In this document: positions 1 to 7,445 of the stretch, piece by piece | Numbering within the stretch: the first letter of the stretch is position 1 | Layout of the letters: each line of letters opens with the position of its first letter | From: Gemmatimonadota bacterium | GTDB taxonomy: Bacteria > Gemmatimonadota > Gemmatimonadetes > Longimicrobiales > Gaopeijiaceae | Reading direction: 5' to 3' | Length of the DNA: 13,518 bases | NCBI GenBank assembly: GCA_007127575.1 | Contig: SKZC01000081.1 | Coordinates: forward strand, 1-13,518 | The notes under the pieces: model-generated | Told to the model about the DNA's origin: nothing | Database searches by the model: none | What the model saw: only the letters and a program-made list of their open reading frames with translations | Translations under genes and position numbers: made by a program

Positions 1-1
1 C

Positions 2-2407
2 AACGGAGTCATCCAGATCTTCACGAAGCGGGGCCAGGAAGGAGCGCCTCAGTTCCGGGTCTCCTTCGAGCAGGGGATGAACCGGATGCCTACGAACCGA
101 ATGGTCCCGCACGCCGATTGGGCACGGAATCAGGACGACGTGGACCGAATCCGTGAGCGGTGGGGCTTGAACGTGAGCGTCTACGAACCCTTCCAGGTGG
201 ACTTCTGGCCCGACTTCTTCGAGACGGGATGGTCCTCCATCGCCTCAGCGGAGGTGAGTGGAGGAGGGTCGAACTTCCGGTACACCGCCTCGGCTCGCCT
301 GAGCTCGGAGGACGGGACCATGGGCGGAGTACTCCGGGATCTGGGGCCGGCCCAGAACCGGACCGACCGGAGGCAGTTCTCCACCACCTTCACCCTCTTG
401 CCCACCGACCGACTCCAGTTCCGACTGAGCTCCATCTACTCGGAGCTGGACCACGAAATACCGAACCTGAACAACACGATTCACGGCGCGTGGCCCGTCT
501 CCTTCCGCTCCCAGCCCCGGCTGGCGGAGTGGGAGAACCGACCTTTCGGAAACGCGTCTATCAGTACGGTCCGGGAAGGACAGCAGGTTCGCAGTGAGCA
601 GAGCGCCTCCAACTTCATGGGAAGCGTGGAAAGCACGTACTCGCCCACGGAGGAGCTCTCCTTCCGTCTGGTGACGGGCCTGGCCCGGAGCCATCAGCGG
701 GACTTCCTGGAGTTTCCCTACGGCTGGAACGTGGACATCGCCACCGCGAATCCGGAAGGGCAGAGGGACATCGGAACCCGGGACCATACCGAGCTCACCC
801 TGGAGTCCAGCCTGGCCTGGAACACGGACCTGGGAGAGGACTTCACCAGTGGATTGACGCTGGGTGCTCAGGGTTTCATCCGGGAGACCAGCACCTCCGG
901 GGGCCGTGGCACCCGGTTCCCCGGACCCGGCGTCCGGGTCGGAAGCGCAGCCGCCGACCAGCTCCTGGACGAGGGTTGGCTCCGTAACGTGAATGCCGGT
1001 GTCTTCGTCCAGGAGCAGGTGGGCTTTCGGGACTACGCCTTCCTCACGGTAGGGAGCCGGTGGGACTCCAACAGCGCCTTCGGGGAGGACTTCGACTTCG
1101 CCATGTACCCCAAGGCGAGCGTCTCAGTGGTGCCCAGCCAGTTGGCCTCCTGGAACAGCTCCAGCATTTCTTCCCTTCGCGTCCGAGCCGCCGTAGGCCA
1201 GTCGGGACTTCAGCCCGGGGCCTTCGACCAGTTCACCACCTTCCAGCCCTCGGGTTCCGGAGAAGGGCCGGGGGTCCGCCCTGGAAATCTGGGGAACCCG
1301 GATCTCGCCCCGGAGGTCTCTACCGAGTGGGAGTTCGGGGCCGAGGTCGGCCTCCTGGACGACCGAGTGGCCGTGGAAGGGAGCTACTGGACCCGAACCG
1401 TGAAGGAAGCCCTGGTAGCTCGGGAGTTCCCGGCCACCGGCGGGTTCCTCCAGACCCAGTTGGACAACATCGGCCGACTGGATGCCCACGGAGTGGAGCT
1501 TAGCGTCCAGGGGACGGCGTACCAGCGGCCCGGCCTTTCCATTGACCTCTTCGCCAATGCCGCATACCTCAGCGAGACGATTTCGGACCTGGGAGGCGCT
1601 CCGTCGCTGAAGGGGGCAGGCGGAGCCCGATACGTCCAGTGGCTCCGGGAAGGGTACGCTCCCGCCACTTTCTTCGGGCCCAAGCGGGCCAATGTGGAGA
1701 TCCCCTTGGATCTACACGGCACCTGCGCGCCCCCCACGCGGGAGGAGGCTCTGGCCTTCTTCTCGCAGCCGCGGTCGCTGGACGACTTCGAGGTCTACGT
1801 GGAGGATTGCGGCACGGCGGCCCAGGACGACCAGCGGCTGGGTAAGCCCACCCCCGATTGGCAGGGCGGGTTCGGGGGACGCATCGACCTGGGCGGGAAC
1901 CTGACCGTCAACACGCTCTTCGAGTACCAGGCCGGCGACTTCTGGGTCCAGGACCTCTCCGGAGCGTTCCGGCGCTCCAACGCCGTAGTGGGCCGGAACA
2001 CCCCCGAGTCGGCTCGGATCGAGGCCACCGTGAACGACCCCTCATCCACCGCCGAGGAAAGGCTGGACGCCGCCGTCCAGTACACGGGGAAGAGGGCGCT
2101 CTCCCCCATGGCGGGGCTCAACGAGGTCTTCCGGGCGGACTTCATCCGCTGGCGCGAGCTCTCCGTGACGTACCGGTCCCGGGGTCTCGCGCAGCGGATG
2201 GGGGCCGACAACCTCTCCATCACAGTGGGTGCCCGGAACCTGGGGCTCTGGGTCCACGGTGACTATCCAGGTCTGGATCCCGAGATCAACGATATCGGCC
2301 GCTGCGACGAGTCCCAGACGCTCCGATGCAACTTCACCACCGGAGTGGAGGCCTGGGGGCTCCCCCTCACGCGCCGCTTTTCCATTCGCACCAGCGTGAC
2401 CTTCTGA
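2..2407 (+). CDS. SusC/RagA-family TonB-linked outer-membrane receptor, 5'-truncated by window edge
   Basis: This outer-membrane TonB-dependent transporter takes up large or oligomeric ligands together with a SusD lipoprotein. The frame is open from base 2, and its first residues, NGVIQIFTKRG, match the end of the SusC plug domain, so the signal peptide, any carboxypeptidase-like domain and most of the plug lie upstream. The visible 801 residues are beta-barrel: alternating aromatic strands, SusC-like segments such as NPDLAPEVSTEWEFGAE and a terminal RRFSIRTSVTF ending in Phe, as expected for barrel assembly. Family members are usually about 1000 residues, so roughly 200 are missing. Late loops carry two possible disulfide pairs (Cys 575/603 and 768/776, counted from base 2). 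The SusD gene follows after 100 nt. The family is confident; the ligand is unknown. Confidence 0.93.
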   Translation, partial: NGVIQIFTKRGQEGAPQFRVSFEQGMNRMPTNRMVPHADWARNQDDVDRIRERWGLNVSVYEPFQVDFWPDFFETGWSSIASAEVSGGGSNFRYTASARLSSEDGTMGGVLRDLGPAQNRTDRRQFSTTFTLLPTDRLQFRLSSIYSELDHEIPNLNNTIHGAWPVSFRSQPRLAEWENRPFGNASISTVREGQQVRSEQSASNFMGSVESTYSPTEELSFRLVTGLARSHQRDFLEFPYGWNVDIATANPEGQRDIGTRDHTELTLESSLAWNTDLGEDFTSGLTLGAQGFIRETSTSGGRGTRFPGPGVRVGSAAADQLLDEGWLRNVNAGVFVQEQVGFRDYAFLTVGSRWDSNSAFGEDFDFAMYPKASVSVVPSQLASWNSSSISSLRVRAAVGQSGLQPGAFDQFTTFQPSGSGEGPGVRPGNLGNPDLAPEVSTEWEFGAEVGLLDDRVAVEGSYWTRTVKEALVAREFPATGGFLQTQLDNIGRLDAHGVELSVQGTAYQRPGLSIDLFANAAYLSETISDLGGAPSLKGAGGARYVQWLREGYAPATFFGPKRANVEIPLDLHGTCAPPTREEALAFFSQPRSLDDFEVYVEDCGTAAQDDQRLGKPTPDWQGGFGGRIDLGGNLTVNTLFEYQAGDFWVQDLSGAFRRSNAVVGRNTPESARIEATVNDPSSTAEERLDAAVQYTGKRALSPMAGLNEVFRADFIRWRELSVTYRSRGLAQRMGADNLSITVGARNLGLWVHGDYPGLDPEINDIGRCDESQTLRCNFTTGVEAWGLPLTRRFSIRTSVTF

Positions 2408-2496
2408 GCTCCAGCGCCCTGATCCAAGGATGATGGCGCGTGAACGGAACCGAGAACGGCCCGTCCTCCGGGGGGAAACCCTGGAGATCCCGGGGC

Positions 2497-2502
2497 GGAG
2501 GA
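2497..2502 (+). promoter_or_regulatory. Ribosome binding site that sets the SusD start
   Basis: GGAGGA lies 5 nt before the ATG at 2508. It supports that start over the in-frame ATG at 2430, which has no purine-rich site. The rest of the 100-nt gap after the SusC gene (2408-2507) shows no clear promoter or terminator, which is consistent with co-transcription. Confidence 0.7.
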
Positions 2503-2507
2503 ATAAA

Positions 2508-3890
2508 ATGAAGACCCAGAGCAGACGACACGGAACCTGGAACACGACCCACCGGGGTGCTACCGGCGGGAAGCGAAACAAAGCCTCTCTCCTACCGGGC
2601 TTGGTAGCCCTCGTCATGGTGGCGGCGGGATGCGATGGGCTCCTGGACGTGGACAACCCGAACTCCCTCACCACGGGCGACGTGGAGGCTCCGGCATCGG
2701 CCCGGGCCCTGGCCAACGGCGTCCTGAGCTCCCTAAGCGTAGCCACAGGCACCGTCCTCCGCTCCCACGGGACGGCGGCGGACGAGTTCACCCGCATCGG
2801 CACCCACGACTTCTACGACCCGCTGAACGCCGGAAACCTTCAGGACCCCACCAACACCCTGGTGGACGGTCCGTTCGGCGCAGCTGCCGAGGCCCGCTGG
2901 CTCGGGGATCACGCCGTCAAGGTGCTACGGGAGCAGGTGGAGGCAGGACACCACGAGTCCACCCGCCCGTTGGCCCGGTCCTACCTATACACCGGTCTGG
3001 CCTACGTCCTGGTGGCGGATCATTTCGAGAACTTCGCCTTTTCCGATCGCACTCAGGCCGCACCTCCGGTGGGCCCGGAAAACATGGGTCAGGTCTACGA
3101 CCAGGCCATCGATTACTTCACCCAGGGCCTGAATCTGGCTCAACAGCTCCAGGACACGGAGCTCACGCGAGCCTTCTACGCTGCCCGGGCCCGTGCCCGT
3201 CACGCCCAGATCCTCCGGGAGCGACTTCAGGCGGGAACGGCTTCCCAGAACCCGCTGGTGGACGACGCGGCATTGGTGGCGGACCTGGACGCCTTCTTCC
3301 AGTCGGTGGAGCCGGGCTCCGGGTGGCGGTTTGAATACACCTACAGCCCCAGCACGGTGACCAACACCGTGGCCTCCACGGTGAACCAGAGAGGGGAGAT
3401 CGTCTGGCAGACCGACTACGTGTTGGATCCCTACTCCGACGATTCCTCAGACCGGTGGACCCCCACTCTCCAGGACCCTGTGGACGGGATCGTGGACCCC
3501 ATTCTGGCCCAGCGGATTCAGGAGTTCGCGGACGGCGACGCCTACACGCCGGTGACGGTGCTCAGCGCCGAAGAGCTCCACCTCCTACGGGCCGAGGCGG
3601 CCCTGGCTCGCGGTGACGAGGCGACCTTCGGCCAGGAAGTGAATCACGTTCGAGGTCGATACTCAGGGCTCTCCCCCTTCGAGGGTCAGGTGGACGCCCA
3701 GGAGCTGCTGGAGCATCAGCGGCGAGTCGTCCTGCTGGTGACCGGACGTCGTCTGCAGGACCATTACCGCTTCGAAGCTCCCTCCTCCAACTGGCGAGCC
3801 GACTCGGATGCCGTGCGGACCCCGGGAACGCTGTTCCCCATGGGTGCCCGGGAGCTACGGACGAACTGCTTCGTTCTGGGGACCTGCTGA
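2508..3890 (+). CDS. SusD/RagB-family substrate-binding outer-membrane lipoprotein
   Basis: This surface lipoprotein would sit as a lid on the neighbouring SusC-type receptor and capture its ligand. I chose the ATG at 2508 because GGAGGA lies 5 nt upstream; an in-frame ATG at 2430 has no ribosome site and adds a charged leader. The 460-residue product has a rather long basic N-terminus, then a hydrophobic stretch ending in VAAGC (Cys42) as a lipoprotein signal, followed by LLDVDNPNSL, typical of SusD N-termini. TPR-like helices run through the middle (for example LHLLRAEAALARGD near residues 357-370). The end, LFPMGARELRTN, resembles the SusD C-terminal motif. Two Cys (454 and the last residue, 460) sit at the C-terminus. 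It is shorter than many Bacteroidota SusD proteins. The family is well supported by sequence and context; the ligand is not deducible. Confidence 0.9.
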   Translation: MKTQSRRHGTWNTTHRGATGGKRNKASLLPGLVALVMVAAGCDGLLDVDNPNSLTTGDVEAPASARALANGVLSSLSVATGTVLRSHGTAADEFTRIGTHDFYDPLNAGNLQDPTNTLVDGPFGAAAEARWLGDHAVKVLREQVEAGHHESTRPLARSYLYTGLAYVLVADHFENFAFSDRTQAAPPVGPENMGQVYDQAIDYFTQGLNLAQQLQDTELTRAFYAARARARHAQILRERLQAGTASQNPLVDDAALVADLDAFFQSVEPGSGWRFEYTYSPSTVTNTVASTVNQRGEIVWQTDYVLDPYSDDSSDRWTPTLQDPVDGIVDPILAQRIQEFADGDAYTPVTVLSAEELHLLRAEAALARGDEATFGQEVNHVRGRYSGLSPFEGQVDAQELLEHQRRVVLLVTGRRLQDHYRFEAPSSNWRADSDAVRTPGTLFPMGARELRTNCFVLGTC

Positions 3891-3895
3891 CCGGC

Positions 3896-4468
3896 ATGTG
3901 GCGGAGGGTACTCCTGTGGTCCGGAGCCCTCCTGGTGGGGCTGGGAGGTCCCCTGGCGGCCCAAGCGCCTCTGGACTCCAGGGCAGATTGGCCGACAGTC
4001 CGGGATGGATCCGGGCCATGGGGCAATGACCGACCGGGGACCGTCGGAAAGCCTCCTGTGGTTTCGGATACCGCCCAATGGCGGGAGGCCGGGGTGGAGG
4101 CGGGCCGGGAGGTGAGCGTCCGGGACTGGATCGGCCGGGGGTTCCTGGGCGGCATCCTGCTGGGACCGGTGGGAACGGTCATCGCCGTGCATCGGAGTGG
4201 AGCCAGTGAACCCTCCTCACCCGAGGCCGTCCTCACCGGCTCCCCGGCGCCAAGTCAGGACGAAGCCCGCCGGTTTCAAGAAGGGTTCGTGGAAGAGGTT
4301 CGATCCCGGCGGCAAACGGCGGCCACCCTGGGAGGTATCGCAGGTACCGGGGTCTTCCTGTACGTCCTCCTCCGGCAGTTCACCGGTGGCGACGACGGAG
4401 GCCCGGGCCTCATCCCGCCGGACAACGGAGGGGATATGAACACACTACCTGGAAGGAGCCATCCATGA
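3896..4468 (+). CDS. Unrecognised exported protein with two glycine-rich membrane segments
   Basis: I do not recognise this 190-residue protein. It starts with a signal peptide (MWRRVLLWSGALLVGLGG, likely cleaved near AAQA at residues 21-24). A Pro/Asp/Gly-rich region follows, then a first glycine-rich hydrophobic stretch at about 79-98 (GRGFLGGILLGPVGTVIAV). A polar linker leads to RRFQEGFVEEVRSRRQ (125-140), a second hydrophobic stretch at about 143-160 (ATLGGIAGTGVFLYVLL) and an acidic, Gly/Pro-rich tail. The GxxxG-like spacing suggests packed transmembrane helices, perhaps an oligomer. The start is 5 nt after the SusD stop and the stop overlaps the next start as ATGA, so it is very probably translated with both neighbours. 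An accessory role in the SusCD system or an envelope anchor for the deacylase is inference. The start codon has only a weak ribosome site. Confidence 0.7.
   Translation: MWRRVLLWSGALLVGLGGPLAAQAPLDSRADWPTVRDGSGPWGNDRPGTVGKPPVVSDTAQWREAGVEAGREVSVRDWIGRGFLGGILLGPVGTVIAVHRSGASEPSSPEAVLTGSPAPSQDEARRFQEGFVEEVRSRRQTAATLGGIAGTGVFLYVLLRQFTGGDDGGPGLIPPDNGGDMNTLPGRSHP
4451..4458 (+). promoter_or_regulatory. Strong ribosome binding site of the deacylase, inside the upstream gene
   Basis: GGAAGGAG lies 6 nt before the ATG at 4465, inside the last codons of the preceding gene. The deacylase can therefore initiate independently as well as by coupling through the ATGA overlap. Confidence 0.7.
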
Positions 4469-5943
4469 AGCATCCTGCAGCGTTCCGACCTTCCCGCGTC
4501 GGCATCCTCTCGGTTTTGGCCCTGCTATGGACGTTGGGAGCCTGCGCTATTGCGGAGGCGACCCCCGGAGAGGAGGCCTACGACCTGGTCATCGCCAACG
4601 GGCGAGTCATCGACCCCGCCACCGATACCGATGGGATTCGTCACGTGGGGATCCGGGGAACGGAGGTGGCTACGGTGAGCGAAACCCCATTGGAGGGTGA
4701 GCGCACCATCGATGCCGAAGGGCTGGTGGTGGCTCCCGGGTTCGTGGACATCCTGGCATCGTATCCGAACACCGACGAAGCGGCCATCTTCAAGGTCTTC
4801 GACGGGGTCACCACCCTCATCGGGATGCACGGCGGGCCCGTGGAGAGCGCGGAGTGGTACGCCGAGCGAGAGGCGGCGGGCGCCTACCATCACTACGGCA
4901 TCACCGTGGGTCACGGATCGCTTCGCCAGGCACTGGGAATCGATGATCGGTACGAAGCAGCCACCGACGCCCAGGCGGACGAGATGGCCGAGTTGGCCCG
5001 GGGCTCCCTCCAGGAAGGCGCCATCGGGATCGGGTTCGGAGTGGCCTACGTCCCTGGGGCGTCCCGGGTAGAGGTCTTGCGCCTGTTCGAGGTGGCCGCT
5101 GAAGAGGACGTCCCTGCGCATCTCCACATCCGTGCGTTCGGGCCGGTCCCTCCGGAAAACAACGGCCTCGCCGCCCTTCAGGAGGTCATCGCGAATGCCG
5201 CGGCCACCGGAGCATCGGCACAGGTCGTCCACATCAACAGCATGATCGCGGGCCACCTGGAGATCGCCCTGGACATGATTTCCGGAGCCCGGGAGCGGGG
5301 AGTGGACGTTCTGGCCGATGTCTACCCCTACACCGCTGCCGCCACCTCCCTGGGATCCACCACCTTCGATCCGGGCTGGCAAGAGCGTTTCGGAGGCATC
5401 TCCTACGAGGACCTGCAGCTCGTCCGGACCATGGAGAGGCTGGATGCGGAAGGGTTCCGGCAGGGACGCGAGGAGGGAGAAAGCGCCATCATCCATTACA
5501 TGCCGCCGGAGGAGATCGAGATGGCCCTGGCTCACCCCCACGTCATCATCGCAAGCGATGGGACGATCCGGGAGGGCCGAGGACACCCCCGGGGAGCCGG
5601 TACCTTCGCCCGGGTCCTGGGCTACTATGTCCGCGAGAGGGGCGCCTTGACCCTTCCTGAGGCCATCTACAAGACCACCCTGAAGCCCGCCCAGCGCCTG
5701 GAAGGGGCCGCACCCGACCTGGCTCGCAAGGGACGCCTCACTCCAGGGGCCGACGCCGACATCGTGATCTTCGACCCCGAGACCGTCATCGACCGCGCTG
5801 ACTTCACCGATCCGGCCCAGCGGTCCGAAGGGATCCTCTGGACCATCGTGGACGGGCAGGTCGTGGTGGACGACGGGGAGCTCCAGGAAGGGGTGAGACC
5901 CGGCCGGGCGATCCGGGGGACAGGAGCCCTGGCGGAGAGCTGA
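4465..5943 (+). CDS. Lipoprotein amidohydrolase, D-glutamate deacylase / D-aminoacylase-like, with altered metal motif
   Basis: Relatives remove the acyl group from N-acyl-D-amino acids (N-acyl-D-glutamate for the closest group I recall). The 492-residue product has a signal ending in LGAC (Cys27), so it is probably a lipoprotein. The composite beta domain starts at about residue 39 (YDLVIANGRVID) and is completed by RKGRLTPGADADIVIFDPE near 421-439. Barrel residues visible are HIR (His221), VVHIN (His256), ASDG (Asp365) and HPRGAGTFARVLGYYVRE (374-391), all family hallmarks. The usual PGFIDxHxH is instead PGFVDILASYPN, with Leu97 and Ser99 in place of both His, and the usual bridging Cys (GNCG) is His122 in GMHGG. 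The gene is otherwise intact and overlaps its upstream neighbour by 4 nt. The family is confident; activity and substrate are uncertain. Confidence 0.85.
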   Translation: MKHPAAFRPSRVGILSVLALLWTLGACAIAEATPGEEAYDLVIANGRVIDPATDTDGIRHVGIRGTEVATVSETPLEGERTIDAEGLVVAPGFVDILASYPNTDEAAIFKVFDGVTTLIGMHGGPVESAEWYAEREAAGAYHHYGITVGHGSLRQALGIDDRYEAATDAQADEMAELARGSLQEGAIGIGFGVAYVPGASRVEVLRLFEVAAEEDVPAHLHIRAFGPVPPENNGLAALQEVIANAAATGASAQVVHINSMIAGHLEIALDMISGARERGVDVLADVYPYTAAATSLGSTTFDPGWQERFGGISYEDLQLVRTMERLDAEGFRQGREEGESAIIHYMPPEEIEMALAHPHVIIASDGTIREGRGHPRGAGTFARVLGYYVRERGALTLPEAIYKTTLKPAQRLEGAAPDLARKGRLTPGADADIVIFDPETVIDRADFTDPAQRSEGILWTIVDGQVVVDDGELQEGVRPGRAIRGTGALAES

Positions 5944-5947
5944 GCCT

Positions 5948-7315
5948 TCAGCTCGGAAGCCCCGCCTCCTTAAGGGGGCGGGCTCGCTCCTGCGCTTCCC
6001 GGGCTACCCGTCGACCCTCCTCTTCGTCCACGGTGTAGAGGACGGCGGCCCCCACGAGGAAGAAGAGAATAATGGAGAGGATCCCCAACCGGCTGGAACC
6101 GGTGAGGGTGATCACCAGGGCCATCACGCTGGGCCCCATCATCCCGGCGAATTTGTCCATGACGCCGTAGAAGCCGAAGAGCTCCCCCGACTTGTACGGG
6201 GGAATCACGCTGGCGTACAGGGACCGGGAAAGGGCCTGGGTCCCTCCCTGAACGGTCCCCACCAGGAAGGCCAGAATCCAGAAGTGAAGGGCGGAGGTCA
6301 TGAAATAGGCCATGACCGAGATCCCCGTGTAAACGGACAACCCCACGAAGATGGCCCGCTTCGTCCCGATCCGACCCGCCAGAGCGCCGAAGAGGAAGGA
6401 GAAGGGAACTCCCACGAACTGCACCATGACGATGGCGCCTATCATGTGGCCCTGGTCGATCCCCAGCTCGGCCCCGTAAACGGCGGCCATCCGGATGATG
6501 GTCCCGATCCCATCACCGTAGATGAGATAGGCGATGAGGAGCACGAAGGCGTAGCGGTACTTGCGGAGCTCGGAAAGGGTCTGCCCGATGCGCTTCAGGG
6601 CGAACCGGAAGGTCCCCTCCCCTACCACCTCCCCCGGCTCCACCTCCGGTGGCGGCTCCGGCACCCGTCTCAACAGGGGGATGGTAAACACCCCCCACCA
6701 GACGGCCACGGCAACGAAGGAGAGCCGAGCCGGGAGAGTCCCCTCCGGAAGCCCGAAGATCCCCGGCATCTGAATCATCAAGAGGCAGAAAGCCAGAAGC
6801 AGGCCCGCCCCCAGGTATCCCACGGCGAAGGCTCCCGTGGAAACCCGATCCACCTCTCCCGAACGGGCGATGTGTGGGAGAAGGGCGTCGTAGAAAACCA
6901 CGCTTCCGTTGGCCCCGATGTTCACCAGGATGAAGAACACGAGGCCCAGAACCCAATCCCCTTCCTGGACGAAGAAGAGGAGCCCGGATGCGGCCACGCC
7001 CAACCCTGCGAAGGCGGCGAGAAGGGGCTTCTTCACGGCGGCGCGGTCCGTCACCGCTCCCAGGATCGGGGCCACCATGGCCACCAATACGATGCCCAGT
7101 GTCGTAGCAATCGCGAAGTTGCGCGTCGCCTCCGCTCCCGGGAGGTCTGCGGCGGCTACGTTCTGGAAGTAGATGGGAAAGACCGTGGCCACGACCACCG
7201 CCCACATCCCGGTGGTAGCCCACTCGTACATGGCCCAGGCCCGGAGCTCGGGGCGGTGAAGCCCCATCCGCTCCAACAGGGGCATGCGGGCGGAACCCGG
7301 AAGCTTCGGAGCCAT
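5948..7315 (-). CDS. MFS transporter, UMF1 / Atg22-like family
   Basis: This inner-membrane transporter of 455 residues has about 12 hydrophobic segments. Hallmarks of the UMF1 (Atg22-like) branch are the N-terminal ELRAWAMYEWATTG (residues 23-36), the loop GAVTDRAAVKKPLL (86-99, MFS motif A-like), NGSVVFYDALLPHIA (136-150) and VQGGTQALSRSLYASVIP (355-371). A cytoplasmic loop at about 216-250 (Pro/Glu-rich, RRVPEPPPEVEPGEVVGEG) divides the two halves, as is normal in MFS. Start: ATG at 7313-7315, preceded on the minus strand by AGGGGA. It lies 130 nt downstream of the phosphofructokinase gene on the same strand, with a strong hairpin between them. Eukaryotic Atg22 exports amino acids from the vacuole; the substrate of bacterial members is generally unknown, so none is assigned. 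Confidence 0.9.
   Translation of the reverse strand: MAPKLPGSARMPLLERMGLHRPELRAWAMYEWATTGMWAVVVATVFPIYFQNVAAADLPGAEATRNFAIATTLGIVLVAMVAPILGAVTDRAAVKKPLLAAFAGLGVAASGLLFFVQEGDWVLGLVFFILVNIGANGSVVFYDALLPHIARSGEVDRVSTGAFAVGYLGAGLLLAFCLLMIQMPGIFGLPEGTLPARLSFVAVAVWWGVFTIPLLRRVPEPPPEVEPGEVVGEGTFRFALKRIGQTLSELRKYRYAFVLLIAYLIYGDGIGTIIRMAAVYGAELGIDQGHMIGAIVMVQFVGVPFSFLFGALAGRIGTKRAIFVGLSVYTGISVMAYFMTSALHFWILAFLVGTVQGGTQALSRSLYASVIPPYKSGELFGFYGVMDKFAGMMGPSVMALVITLTGSSRLGILSIILFFLVGAAVLYTVDEEEGRRVAREAQERARPLKEAGLPS
5961..5982. terminator. GC-rich hairpin at the convergent gene ends, possible terminator
   Basis: CCCGCCTCC and GGGGGCGGG form a 9-bp stem (one G-U pair) around a TTAA loop. It lies 18 nt after the deacylase stop, inside the last codons of the convergent MFS gene, and only 4 nt separate the two stops. 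No U-tract follows on either strand, so intrinsic termination is unproven; slowing of polymerase or Rho-assisted termination is possible. Confidence 0.35.
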
Positions 7316-7393
7316 TCCGTCCCCTGGTATCGGAGGTGTCTAGACGACCGAGGCCTGAACCTCTAGCGGAGAGCCGCAGGAGGCAAGCGGGCG

Positions 7394-7420
7394 CCACGGC
7401 CTCCGGTCCGGAGCCCGTGG
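7394..7420 (-). terminator. Long inverted repeat between pfk and the MFS gene, likely terminator-type hairpin
   Basis: CCACGGCCTCCGG and CCGGAGCCCGTGG are inverted around a central T. They pair in 12 of 13 positions (one C-C mismatch); in RNA this gives a 6-bp stem, a mismatch and a 4-bp stem around a 5-nt loop. It begins 26 nt past the pfk stop, in the 130-nt gap before the MFS gene. There is no U-tract. The rest of the gap (7316-7445) shows only the MFS ribosome site, AGGGGA, at 7320-7325. Confidence 0.45.
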
Positions 7421-7445
7421 ATGGAAACCGGCCGCCTCTCCCTCG

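Noticed and set aside
4525..5586. Minus-strand open frame (353 codons) opposite the deacylase
   Set aside because: It lies wholly inside a recognised gene and shows no motifs; a GC-driven shadow.
4465..5943. Deacylase as a pseudogene because of the lost HxH
   Set aside because: The frame is intact over a full family length, later active-site segments are preserved, and the gene is tightly coupled in an operon with a strong ribosome site, so altered function is more likely than decay.
6284..7366. Plus-strand open frame (360 codons) opposite the MFS transporter
   Set aside because: The translated product is His/Gly/Pro/Glu-rich without structure, while the other strand has clear transporter motifs and membrane segments.
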